Below, piece by piece: positions 38,050 to 49,400 of a stretch of 64,000 nt of DNA. Positions within the stretch are counted from its first letter, which is position 1. Every line of letters starts with the position of its first letter. Origin of the DNA: Apostichopus japonicus (taxonomy: Eukaryota; Echinodermata; Holothuroidea; Aspidochirotida; Stichopodidae); contig NC_092564.1 in the NCBI RefSeq assembly GCF_037975245.1, positions 21,803,984 to 21,867,983 on the forward strand. The letters are read 5' to 3'. The notes under the pieces are model-generated. The model saw only the letters and a list, made by a program, of their open reading frames with translations. It had not been told where the DNA came from and ran no database searches. A program made the position numbers and the translations under genes.

Positions 38050-41000
38050 CCCCCGGTGACCCCAAATGACCTTTGACCTGCATCGAAAACAAAGGGTAAG
38101 CGGTACTCCGGCAAACCAAATATGAAGGTGGTCCGACATTACCCACCTGAAATATCGTGTTTACGAGATTTTTGACCCCTGGTGACCCCAAATGACCTTT
38201 GACCTGCATCGAAAACAAAAGGTAAGCGGTTCTCCGGCAAACCAAATATGAAATTGTTCCGACATTACCCACCTGAGATATCGTGTTTACGAGATTTTCA
38301 TAATTTGACCCCTGGTGACCCCAAATGAACTTTGACCTGCATCGAACACAAAGGGTAAGCGGTACTCCGGCAAACCAAATATGAAGTTGGTCCGACATTA
38401 CCCATCTGAGATATCGTGTTTCGAGATTTTTACAATTTGACCCTTGGTGACCCCTGGTGACCCCAAATGACCATTGACCTGCATCGAAAACAAAGGGTAA
38501 GCGGTACTCCGGCAAACCAAATATGAAGTTGGTCCGATATTGCCCACCTGAGATATCGTGTTTCTAGATTTTTACAATTTGACCCCTGGTGACCCGAAAT
38601 GACCTTTGACCTGCATCGAAAACAAAAGGTAAGCGGTACTCCGGCAAACCAAATATGAAATTGGTCCGACATTACCCACCTGAAATATCGTGTTTACGAG
38701 ATTTTTACAATTTGATCCCTGGTGACCCCTGGTGACCCCAAATGACCTTTGACCTGCATCGAAAACAAAGGGTAAGCGGTACTCCGGCAAACCAAATATG
38801 AAGTTGGTCCGATATTACTCACCTGAGATATCGTGTTTACTAGATTTTTACAATTTGACCCCTGGTGACCCCTGGTGACCCCTGGTGACCCCAAATGACC
38901 TTTGACCTGCATCGAAAACAAAGGGTAAGCGGTACTCCGGCAAACCAAATATGAAGTTGGTCCGACATTACCCACCTGACATATCGTGTTTACGAGATTT
39001 TTACAATTTGACCCCTGGTGACCCCTGGTGACCCCTGGTGACCCCTGGTGACCCCTGGTGACCCCTGGTGACCTTTGACCTGCATCGAAAGCCAAGGGTA
39101 GGCGGTACTCCGGCAAACCAAATATGAAGTTGGTCCGATATTACCCACCTGAGATATCGTGTTTCGAGATTTTTACAATTTGACCCCTGGTGACCCCTGG
39201 TGACCCCAAATGACCTTTGACCTGGATCGAAAACAAAGGGTAAGGGGTACTCCGGCAAACCAAATATGAAATTGGTCCGAAATTACCCACCTGAAATATC
39301 GTGTTTACGAGTTTTTTTACAATTTGACCCCTGGTGACCCCTGGTGACCCCTGGTGACCCCTGGTGACCTTTGACCTGCATCGAAAACAAAGGGTAAGCG
39401 GTACTCCGGCAAACCAAATATGAAGTTGGTCCGATATTGCCCACCTGAGATATCGTGTTTCTAGATTTTTACAATTTGACCCCTGGTGACCCGAAATGAC
39501 CTTTGACCTGCATCGAAAACAAAAGGTAAGCGGTACTCCGGCAAACCAAATATGAAATTGGTCCGACATTACCCACCTGAAATATCGTGTTTACGAGATT
39601 TTTACAATTTGATCCCTGGTGACCCCTGGTGACCCCAAATGACCTTTGACCTGCATCGAAAACAAAGGGTAAGGGGTACTCCGGCAAACCAAATATGAAA
39701 TTGGTCCGAAATTACCCACCTGAAATATCGTGTTTACGAGTTTTTTTACAATTTGACCCCTGGTGACCCCTGGTGACCCCTGGTGACCATTGACCTGCAT
39801 CGAAAACAAAGGGTAAGCGGTACTCCGGCAAACCAAATATGAAGTTGGTCCGACATTACCCACCTGAGATATCGTGTTTACGAGATTTTTTTAATTTGAC
39901 CCCTGGTGACCCCTGGTGACCCCTGGTGACCCCAAATGACCTTTGACCTGCATCGAAAACAAAGGGTAAGCGGTACTCCGGCAAACCAAATATGAAGTTG
40001 GTCCGAGATTACCCACCTGACATATCGTGTGTACGAGACTTTTACAATTTGACCCCTGGTGACCCCTGGTGACCCCTGGTGACCCCTGGTGACCCCTGGT
40101 GACCCCTGGTGACCCCTGGTGACCCCAAATGACCTTTGACCTGCATCGAAAACAAAGGGTACTCCGGCAAACCAAATATGAAGTTGGTCCGATATTACCC
40201 ACCTGAGATATCGTGTTTCGAGATTTTTAAAATTTGACCCCTGGTGACCCCTGGTGACCCCTGGTGACCTTTGACCTGCATCGAACACAAAGGGTAAGCG
40301 GTACTCCGGCAAACCAAATATGAAACTGGTCCGACATTACCCACCTGAAATATCGTGTTTACGAGATTTTACAATTTGACCCCTGGTGACACCTGGTGAC
40401 TGCTGGTGACCCCTGGTGACCCCTGGTGACCCCAAATGACCTTTGACCTGCATCGAAAACAAAGGGTAAGCGGTACTCCGGCAAACCAAATATGAAGGTG
40501 GTCCGACAATACCCACCTGAGATATCGTGTTTACGAGATTTTTACAATTTGACCCCTGGTGACCCCTAGTGACCCAAAATGACCTTTGACCTGCATCGAA
40601 AACAAAGGGTAAGCGGTACTCCGGCAAACCAAATATGAAGTTGGTCCGACATTACCCATCTGAGATATCGTGTTTCGAGATTTTTACAATTTGACCCCTG
40701 GTGACCAGTGGTGACCCCAAATGACCTTTGACCTGCATCGAAAACAAAGGGAAAGCGGTACTCCGGCAAACCAAATATGAAGTTGGTCCGATATTACCCA
40801 CCTGAGATATCGTGTTTCGAGATTTTTACAATTTGACCCCTGGTGACCCCTGGTGACCCCTGGTGACCCCTAGTGACCCCAAATGACCTTTGACCTGCAT
40901 CGAAAACAAAGGGTAAGCGGTACTCCGGCAAACCAAATATGAAGTTGGTCCGACATAACCCACCTGACATATCGTGTTTACGAGATTTTTACAATTTGAC

Positions 41001-43342
41001 CCCTGGTGACCCCTGGTGACCCCTGGTGACCCCTGGTGACCCCTGGTGACCCCAAATGACCTTTGACCTGCATCGAAAACAAAGGGTAAGCGGTACTCCG
41101 GCAAACCAAATATGAAGGTGGTCAGATATTACCCACCTGAAATATCGTGTTTACGAGATTTTTACAATTTGATCCCTGGTGACCCCTGGTGACCCCAAAT
41201 GACCTTTGACCTGCATCGAAAAAAAGGGGTAAGCGGTACTCTAGCAAACCAAATATGAATTTTGTCCGACATTACCCACCTGAGATATCGTGTGTACGAG
41301 ATTTTTACAATTTGACCCCTGGTGACCCCTGATGACCCCTGGTAACCCCTGGTGACCCCTGGTGACCCCAAATGACCTTTGACCTGCATCGAAAACAAAG
41401 GGTAAGCGGTACTCCGGCACACCAAATATGAAGGTGGTCAGATATTACCCACCTGAGATATCGTGTTTACGAGATTTTTACAATTTGATCCCTGGTGACC
41501 CCTGGTGACCCCAAATGACCTTTGACCTGCATCGAAAAAAAGGGGTAAGCGGTACTCTAGCAAACCAAATATGAATTTTGTCCGACATTACCCACCTGAG
41601 ATATCGTGTGTACGAGATTTTTACAGTTTGACCCCTGGTGACCCCTGGTGACCCCTGGTGACCCCTGGTGACCCCTGGTGACCCCTGGTGACCCCTGGTG
41701 ACCCCAAATGACCTTTGACCTGCATCGAAAACAAAAGGTAAGCGGTACTCCGGCAAACCAAATATGAAGGTGGTCCAACATTACCCACCTGAGATATCGT
41801 GTTTACAAGATTTTTAAAATTTGACCCCTGGTGACACCTGGTGACTGCTGGTGACCCCTGGTGACCCCTGGTGACCCCTGGTAACTCCAAATGACCTTTG
41901 ACCTGCATCGAAAACAAAGGGTAAGCGGTACTCCGGCAAACCAAATATGAAGTTGGTCCGATATTACCCACCTGACATATCGTGTTTACGAGATTTTACA
42001 ATTTGACCCCTGGTGACCCCTGGTGACCCCTGGTGACCCCTGGTGACCCCTGGTGACCCCAAATGACCTTTCACCTGCATCGAAAACAAAGGGTAAGCGG
42101 TACTCCGGCAAACCAAATATGAAGGTGGTCCGACATTACCCACCTGAGATATCGTGTTTACGAGATTTTTAAAATTTGACCCCTGGTGACCCCTGGTGAC
42201 CCCAAATGACCTTTGACCTGCATCGAAAACAAAGGGTAAGCGGTACTCCGGCAAACCAAATATGAAGTTGGTCCGACATTACCCAGCTGAAATATCGTGT
42301 TAACGAGATTTTTACAATTTGACAACTGGTGACCCCTGGTGACCCCAAATGACCTTTGACCTGCATCGAAAACCAAGGGTAAGCGGTACTCCGTCAAACC
42401 AAATATGAAATTGGTCCGATATAACCCACCTGAGATATCGTGTTTACGAGATTTTTACAATTTGACCCCTGGTGACCCCTGGTGACCCCAAATGACCTTT
42501 GACCTGCATCGAAAACAAAGGGTAAGTGGTACTCCGGCAAACGAAATATGAAGTTGGTCCGACATTACCCACCTGAGATATCGTGTTTACTAGATTTTTA
42601 CAATTTGACCCCTGGTGACCTCTGGTGACCCCAAATGACCTTTGACCTGCATCGAAAACAAAGGGTAAGCTGTACTCCGGCAAACCAAATATGAATTTGG
42701 TCCGACATTACCCACCTGAGATATCGTGTTTACGAGATGTTTACAATTTGACCCCTGGTGACCCCTGGTGACCCCTGGTGACCCCAAATGACCTTTGACC
42801 TGCATCGAAAACAAAGGGTAAGCGGTACTTCGGCAGACCAAATATGAAGTTGGTCCGATATTGCCCACCTGAGATATCGTGTTTCTAGATTTTTACAATT
42901 TGACCCCTGGTGACCCCAACTGACCTTTGACCTGCATCGAAAACAAAAGGTAAGCGGTACTCCGGCAAACCAAATATGAAATTGGTCCGACAATCCCCAC
43001 CTGAAATATCGTGTTTACCAGATTTTTACAATTTGACCCCTGGTGACCCCTGGTGACCCCAAATGACCTTTGACCTGCATCGAAAACAAAGGGTAAGCGG
43101 TACTCCGGCAAACCAAATATGAAGGTGGTCCGACATTACCCACCTGAAATATCGTGTTTACGAGATTTTTAAAATTTGACCCCTGGTGACCCCTGGTGAC
43201 CCCAAATGACCTTTGACCTGCATCGAAAACAAAAGGTAAGCGGTACTCCGGCAAACCAAATATGAAGTTGGTCCGACATTACCCACCTGAGATATCGTGT
43301 TTACGAGATTTTTTTAATTTGACCCCTGGTGACCCCTGGTGA
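38050..43342 (+). repeat. 5293-bp tandem duplication, copy 2
   Basis: Second copy, with a constant 5293-bp offset from its first to its last landmark. An indel-free offset over 5.3 kb of DNA full of variable 10-mer tracts implies a very recent event. After 43342 the array returns to the CGGTAATCCGC and ATATCGTGAGTTCGAG series (43444) that also lies immediately upstream of copy 1 in the form seen at 32.3 kb. Confidence 0.92.
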
Positions 43343-44040
43343 CCCCTGGTGACCCCAAATGACCTTTGACCTGCATCGAAAACAAAGGGTAAGCGGTAAT
43401 CCGCAAACCAAATATTAAGGTGGTCCGACAGTTCCCACCTGAGATATCGTGAGTTCGAGATTTTTACAATTTGACCCCAGGTGACCCCAAATGACTTTTG
43501 ACCTGCATCGAAAACAAAGGGTAAGCGGTAATCCGGCAAACCAAATATAAAGGTGGTCCGACATTACACACCTGAGATATCGTGTTTACGAGATTTTTAC
43601 AATTTGACCCCTGGTGACCCCAAATGACCTTTGACCTGCATCGAAAACAAAGGGTAAGCGGTTTTTCGGCAAACCAAATATGAAGTTGGTCCGACATTAC
43701 CCACTTGAGATATCGTGTTTACGAGATTTTTACAATTTGACCCCGGTGACCCAAAATGATCTTTGACCTGCATCGAAAACAAAGGGTAAGCGTACTCCGG
43801 CAAACCAAATATAAAGGTGGTCCGACATTACCCACCTGAGATATCGTGTTTACGAGATTTTTAAAATTTGACCCCCGGTGACCCCAAATGACCTTTGACC
43901 TGCATCGAAAACAAAGGGTAAGCGGTACTCCGGCAAACCAAATATGAAGGTGGTCCGACATTACCCACCTGAAATATCGTGTTTACAAATTTTTTGACCC
44001 CTGGTGACCCCAAATGACCTTTGACCTGCATCGAAAACAA
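43343..44040 (+). repeat. Family A units, partial copy of ~32.2-32.9 kb
   Basis: Carries ATATCGTGAGTTCGAG at 43444, CGGTTTTTCGGC and the shortened GTTTACAAATTTTTTGACCCC unit. The same series recurs 1369 bp downstream (44813 and on). No non-repeat sequence is present. Confidence 0.75.
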
Positions 44041-47000
44041 AGGGTAAGCGGTACTTCGGCAGACCAAATATGAAGTTGGTCCGATATTGCCCACCTGAGA
44101 TATCGTGTTTCTAGATTTTTACAATTTGACCCCTGGTGACCCCAACTGACCTTTGACCTGCATCGAAAACAAAAGGTAAGCGGTACTCCGGCAAACCAAA
44201 TATGAAATTGGTCCGACAATCCCCACCTGAAATATCGTGTTTACCAGATTTTTACAATTTGACCCCTGGTGACCCCTGGTGACCCCAAATGACCTTTGAC
44301 CTGCATCGAAAACAAAGGGTAAGCGGTACTCCGGCAAACCAAATATGAAGGTGGTCCGACATTACCCACCTGAAATATCGTGTTTACGAGATTTTTAAAA
44401 TTTGACCCCTGGTGACCCCTGGTGACCCCAAATGACCTTTGACCTGCATCGAAAACAAAAGGTAAGCGGTTCACCGGCAAACCAAATATGAAATTGGTCC
44501 GACATAACCCACCTGAGATATCGTGTTTACGAGATTTTTACAATTTGACCCCTGGTGACCCCTGGTGACCCCAAATGACCTTTGACCTGCATCGAAAACA
44601 AAGGGTAAGCGGTACTCCGGCAAACCAAATATGAAGTTGGTCCGACATTACCCACCTGAGATATCGTGTTTACGAGATTTTTTTAATTTGACCCCTGGTG
44701 ACCCCTGGTGACCCCTGGTGACCCCAAATGACCTTTGACCTGCATCGAAAACAAAGGGTAAGCGGTAATCCGCAAACCAAATATTAAGGTGGTCCGACAG
44801 TTCCCACCTGAGATATCGTGAGTTCGAGATTTTTACAATTTGACCCCAGGTGACCCCAAATGACTTTTGACCTGCATCGAAAACAAAGGGTAAGCGGTAA
44901 TCCGGCAAACCAAATATAAAGGTGGTCCGACATTACACACCTGAGATATCGTGTTTACGAGATTTTTACAATTTGACCCCTGGTGACCCCAAATGACCTT
45001 TGACCTGCATCGAAAACAAAGGGTAAGCGGTTTTTCGGCAAACCAAATATGAAGTTGGTCCGACATTACCCACTTGAGATATCGTGTTTACGAGATTTTT
45101 ACAATTTGACCCCGGTGACCCAAAATGATCTTTGACCTGCATCGAAAACAAAGGGTAAGCGTACTCCGGCAAACCAAATATAAAGGTGGTCCGACATTAC
45201 CCACCTGAGATATCGTGTTTACGAGATTTTTAAAATTTGACCCCCGGTGACCCCAAATGACCTTTGACCTGCATCGAAAACAAAGGGTAAGCGGTACTCC
45301 GGCAAACCAAATATGAAGGTGGTCCGACATTACCCACCTGAAATATCGTGTTTACAAATTTTTTGACCCCTGGTGACCCCAAATGACCTTTGACCTGCAT
45401 CGAAAACAAAAGGTAAGCGGTTCTCCGGCAAACCAAATATGAAATTGTTCCGACATTACCCACCTGAGATATCGTGTTTACGAGATTTTCATAATTTGAC
45501 CCCTGGTGACCGCAAATGAACTTTGACCTGCATCGAACACAAAGGGTAAGCGGTACTCCGGCAAACCAAATATGAAGTTGGTCCGACATTACCCATCTGA
45601 GATATCGTGTTTCGAGATTTTTACAATTTGACCCTTGGTGACCCCTGGTGACCCCAAATGACCATTGACCTGCATCGAAAACAAAGGGTAAGCGGTACTC
45701 CGGCAAACCAAATATGAAGTTGGTCCGATATTGCCCACCTGAGATATCGTGTTTCTAGATTTTTACAATTTGACCCCTGGTGACCCGAAATGACCTTTGA
45801 CCTGCATCGAAAACAAAAGGTAAGCGGTACTCCGGCAAACCAAATATGAAATTGGTCCGACATTACCCACCTGAAATATCGTGTTTACGAGATTTTTACA
45901 ATTTGATCCCTGGTGACCCCTGGTGACCCCAAATGACCTTTGACCTGCATCGAAAACAAAGGGTAAGCGGTACTCCGGCAAACCAAATATGAAGTTGGTC
46001 CGATATTACCCACCTGAGATATCGTGTTTACTAGATTTTTACAATTTGACCCCTGGTGACCCCTGGTGACCCCTGGTGACCCCAAATGACCTTTGACCTG
46101 CATCGAAAACAAAGGGTAAGCGGTACTCCGGCAAACCAAATATGAAGTTGGTCCGACAATACCCACCTGACATATCGTGTTTACGAGATTTTTACAATTT
46201 GACCCCTGGTGACCCCTGGTGACCCCTGGTGACCCCTGGTGACCCCTGGTGACCCCTGGTGACCCCTGGTGACCCCTGGTGACCCCTGGTGACCCCTGGT
46301 GACCCCTGGTGACCCCTGGTGACCCCTGGTGACCCCTGGTGACCCCTGGTGACCTTTGACCTGCATCGAAAGCCAAGGGTAGGCGGTACTCCGGCAAACC
46401 AAATATGAAGTTGGTCCGATATTACCCACCTGAGATATCGTGTTTCGAGATTTTTACAATTTGACCCCTGGTGACCCCTGGTGACCCCAAATGACCTTTG
46501 ACCTGGATCGAAAACAAAGGGTAAGGGGTACTCCGGCAAACCAAATATGAAATTGGTCCGAAATTACCCACCTGAAATATCGTGTTTACGAGTTTTTTTA
46601 CAATTTGACCCCTGGTGACCCCTGGTGACCCCTGGTGACCTTTGACCTGCATCGAAAACAAAGGGTAAGCGGTACTCCGGCAAACCAAATATGAAGGTGG
46701 TCCGACATTACCCACCTGAGATATCGTGTTTACGAGATTTTTTTAATTTGACCCCTGGTGACCCCTGGTGACCCCTGGTGACCCCAAATGACCTTTGACC
46801 TGCATCGAAAACAAAGGGTAAGCGGTACTCCGGCAAACCAAATATGAAGTTGGTCCGAGATTACCCACCTGACATATCGTGTGTACGAGATTTTTACAAT
46901 TTGACCCCTGGTGACCCCTGGTGACCCCTGGTGACCCCTGGTGACCCCTGGTGACCCCAAATGACCTTTGACCTGCATCGAAAACAAAGGGTAGGCGGTA

Positions 47001-48660
47001 CTCCGGCAAACCAAATATGAAGTTGGTCCGATATTACCCACCTGAGATATCGTGTTTCGAGATTTTTAAAATTTGACCCCTGGTGACCCCTGGTGACCCC
47101 AAATGACCTTTGACCTGCATCGAAAACAAAGGGTAAGCGGTACTCCGGCAAACCAAATATGAAACTGGTCCGACATTACCCACCTGAAATATCGTGTTTA
47201 CGAGATTTTACAATTTGACCCCTGGTGACACCTGGTGACTGCTGGTGACCCCTGGTGACCCCTGGTGACCCCAAATGACCTTTGACCTGCATCGAAAACA
47301 AAGGGTAAGCGGTACTCCGGCAAACCAAATATGAAGGTGGTCCGACATTACCCACCTGAGATATCGTGTTTACGAGATTTTTACAATTTGACCCCTGGTG
47401 ACCCCTAGTGACCCAAAATGACCTTTGACCTGCATCGAAAACAAAGGGTAAGCGGTACTCCGGCAAACCAAATATGAAGTTGGTCCGACATTACCCATCT
47501 GAGATATCGTGTTTCGAGATTTTTACAATTTGACCCCTGGTGACCAGTGGTGACCCCAAATGACCTTTGACTTGCATCGAAAACAAAGGGAAAGCGGTAC
47601 TCCGGCAAACCAAATATGAAGTTGGTCCGATATTACCCACCTGAGATATCGTGTTTCGAGATTTTTACAATTTGACCCCTGGTGACCCCTGGTGACCCCT
47701 GGTGACCCCTAGTGACCCCAAATGACCTTTGACCTGCATCGAAAACAAAGGGTAAGCGGTACTCCGGCAAACCAAATATGAAGTTGGTCCGACATAACCC
47801 ACCTGACATATCGTGTTTACGAGATTTTTACAATTTCACCCCTGGTGACCCCTGGTGACCCCTGGTGACCCCTGGTGACCCCAAATGACCTTTGACCTGC
47901 ATCGAAAACAAAGGGTAAGCTGTACTCCGGCAAACCAAATATGAAGGTGGTCAGATATTACCCACCTGAAATATCGTGTTTACGAGATTTTTACAATTTG
48001 ATCCCTGGTGACCCCTGGTGACCCCAAATGACCTTTGACCTGCATCGAAAAAAAGGGGTAAGCGGTACTCTAGCAAACCAAATATGAATTTTGTCCGACA
48101 TTACCCACCTGAGATATCGTGTGTACGAGATTTTTACAATTTGACCCCTGGTGACCCCTGGTGACCCCTGGTAACCCCTGGTGACCCCTGGTGACCCCAA
48201 ATGACCTTTGACCTGCATCGAAAACAAAGGGTAAGCGGTACTCCGGCAAACCAAATATGAAGGTGGTCAGATATTACCCACCTGAGATATCGTGTTTACG
48301 AGATTTTTACAATTTGATCCCTGGTGACCCCTGGTGACCCCTGGTGACCCCTGGTGACCCCTGGTGACCCCTGGTGACCCCTGGTGACCCCAAATGACCT
48401 TTGACCTGCATCGAAAACAAAAGGTAAGCGGTACTCCGGCAAACCAAATATGAAGGTGGTCCAACATTACCCACCTGAGATATCGTGTTTACAAGATTTT
48501 TAAAATTTGACCCCTGGTGACACCTGGTGACTGCTGGTGACCCCTGGTGACCCCTGGTGACCCCTGGTGACCCCAAATGACCTTTGACCTGCATCGAAAA
48601 CAAAGGGTAAGCGGTACTCCGGCAAACCAAATATGAAGTTGGTCCGACATTACCCATCTG
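44041..48660 (+). repeat. Diverged third copy of the 5.3 kb-type block
   Basis: Colinear with about 31.56-36.68 kb, starting at an offset of 12484 bp. The offset then drifts because of tract changes and unit losses (12122 at about 48.0 kb, 11979 at about 48.65 kb). Unlike the 5293-bp pair it carries point differences (TTTACAAATTTTTTGACC, GACCGCAAATGAAC, GACTTGCATCG) and a 10-mer tract enlarged from n=6 (33716-33775) to n=15 (46203-46352). It is therefore an older relative of the two near-identical copies. Confidence 0.8.
46203..46352 (+). repeat. 10-mer minisatellite tract, n=15 (longest)
   Basis: Fifteen uniform CCCCTGGTGA copies running directly into CCTTTGACCTGCATCG. The homologous tracts in the 5293-bp pair (33716-33775 and 39009-39068) have six each, so this copy gained nine or the others lost them. 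Confidence 0.92.
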
Positions 48661-49391
48661 AGATATCGTGTTTCGAGATTTTTACAATTTGACCCCTGGT
48701 GACCAGTGGTGACCCCAAATGACCTTTGACCTGCATCGAAAACAAAGGGAAAGCGGTACTCCGGCAAACCAAATATGAAGTTGGTCCGATATTACCCACC
48801 TGAGATATCGTGTTTCGAGATTTTTACAATTTGACCCCTGGTGACCCCTGGTGACCCCTGGTGACCCCTAGTGACCCCAAATGACCTTTGACCTGCATCG
48901 AAAACAAAGGGTAAGCGGTACTCCGGCAAACCAAATATGAAGTTGGTCCGACATAACCCACCTGACATATCGTGTTTACGAGATTTTTACAATTTGACCC
49001 CCTGGTGACCCCTGGTGACCCCTGGTGACCCCTGGTGACCCCAAATGACCTTTGACCTGCATCGAAAACAAAGGGTAAGCGGTACTCCGGCAAACCAAAT
49101 ATGAAGGTGGTCAGATATTACCCACCTGAGATATCGTGTTTACGAGATTTTTACAATTTGACCAATGGTGACCCCTGGTGACCCCTGGTGACCCCTGGTG
49201 ACCCCTAGTGACACCAAATGACCTTTGACCTGCATCGAAAACAAAGGGTAAGCGGTACTCCGGCAAACCAAATATGAATTTGGTCCGACATTACCCACCT
49301 GAGATATCGTGTTTCGAGATTTTTACAATTTGACCGCTGGTGACCCCTGGTGACCGCTGGTGACCCCTGGTGACCCCAAATGACCTTTGAC
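48661..49391 (+). repeat. Terminal family A units before the junction
   Basis: Repeats the 35.36-35.85 kb and 47.5-47.95 kb series (GACCAGTGGTGACC, GGGAAAGCGG, CCCTAGTGACC, GGTCAGATATTACCC). The last complete units carry degenerate 10-mers (ACCAATGGTGA, ACCGCTGGTGA). The array stops inside the next unit, 6-9 bases into its body. Confidence 0.8.
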
Positions 49392-49400
49392 ACCGATCAA
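49380..49400. other. Direct junction between satellite A and satellite B
   Basis: The last family A unit reads normally through its tail and first bases (CCCCAAATGACCTTTGAC), then continues as ACCGATCAATCGGATG of family B instead of CTGCATCGAAAAC. GAC at 49389-49391 belongs to both families. A family B variant with TTTGACAC exists nearby (about 49861), so the shared stretch could be TTTGAC, 49386-49391. No insertion, target-site duplication or spacer is visible. The first B units are irregular (an 18-bp CCCATCGAATG unit at about 49411), as often seen at array edges. Confidence 0.9.

Larger units (their letters stand above)
1..49391 (+). repeat. Satellite family A: ~143-bp units with nested 10-bp minisatellite
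   Basis: Head-to-tail array filling three quarters of the window. Each unit has a body of about 111 bp starting TTTGACCTGCATCGAAAAC, continuing through GGTAAGCGGTACTCCGGC, ACCAAATATGAA, TTACCCACCTGAGATATCG and GAGATTTTTACAATTTGA. It is followed by n copies of CCCCTGGTGA and a 12-bp tail CCCCAAATGACC, so the length is about 123 + 10n. With n=2, the commonest case, that is 143 bp; successive TTTGACCTG starts at 8786 and 8928 are 142 bp apart because one unit carries TTTCGAG instead of TTTACGAG. About 49.4 kb implies on the order of 320 units. All units lie in one orientation. Diagnostic variants (TTTCTAG, TTTACTAG, TTTTTTTAATTTG, GTTTTTTACA, CCGACAATCCCC) recur in fixed order and define higher-order blocks. 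The array begins mid-unit at position 1, so it extends leftwards. No open frame here resembles a known protein. The family is not one I recognise by name. Confidence 0.97.

Noticed and set aside
1-49391. CRISPR-like array
   Set aside because: The 10-mer and unit spacing are regular, but the parts between repeats are themselves repeats, not unique spacers, and there are no cas genes.
1-49391. TCF/LEF (Wnt) sites in CCTTTGACC
   Set aside because: The TCF core prefers A/T on both sides of CAAAG. Here it is flanked by GGT and GTC, so the DR1 reading explains the same bases better.
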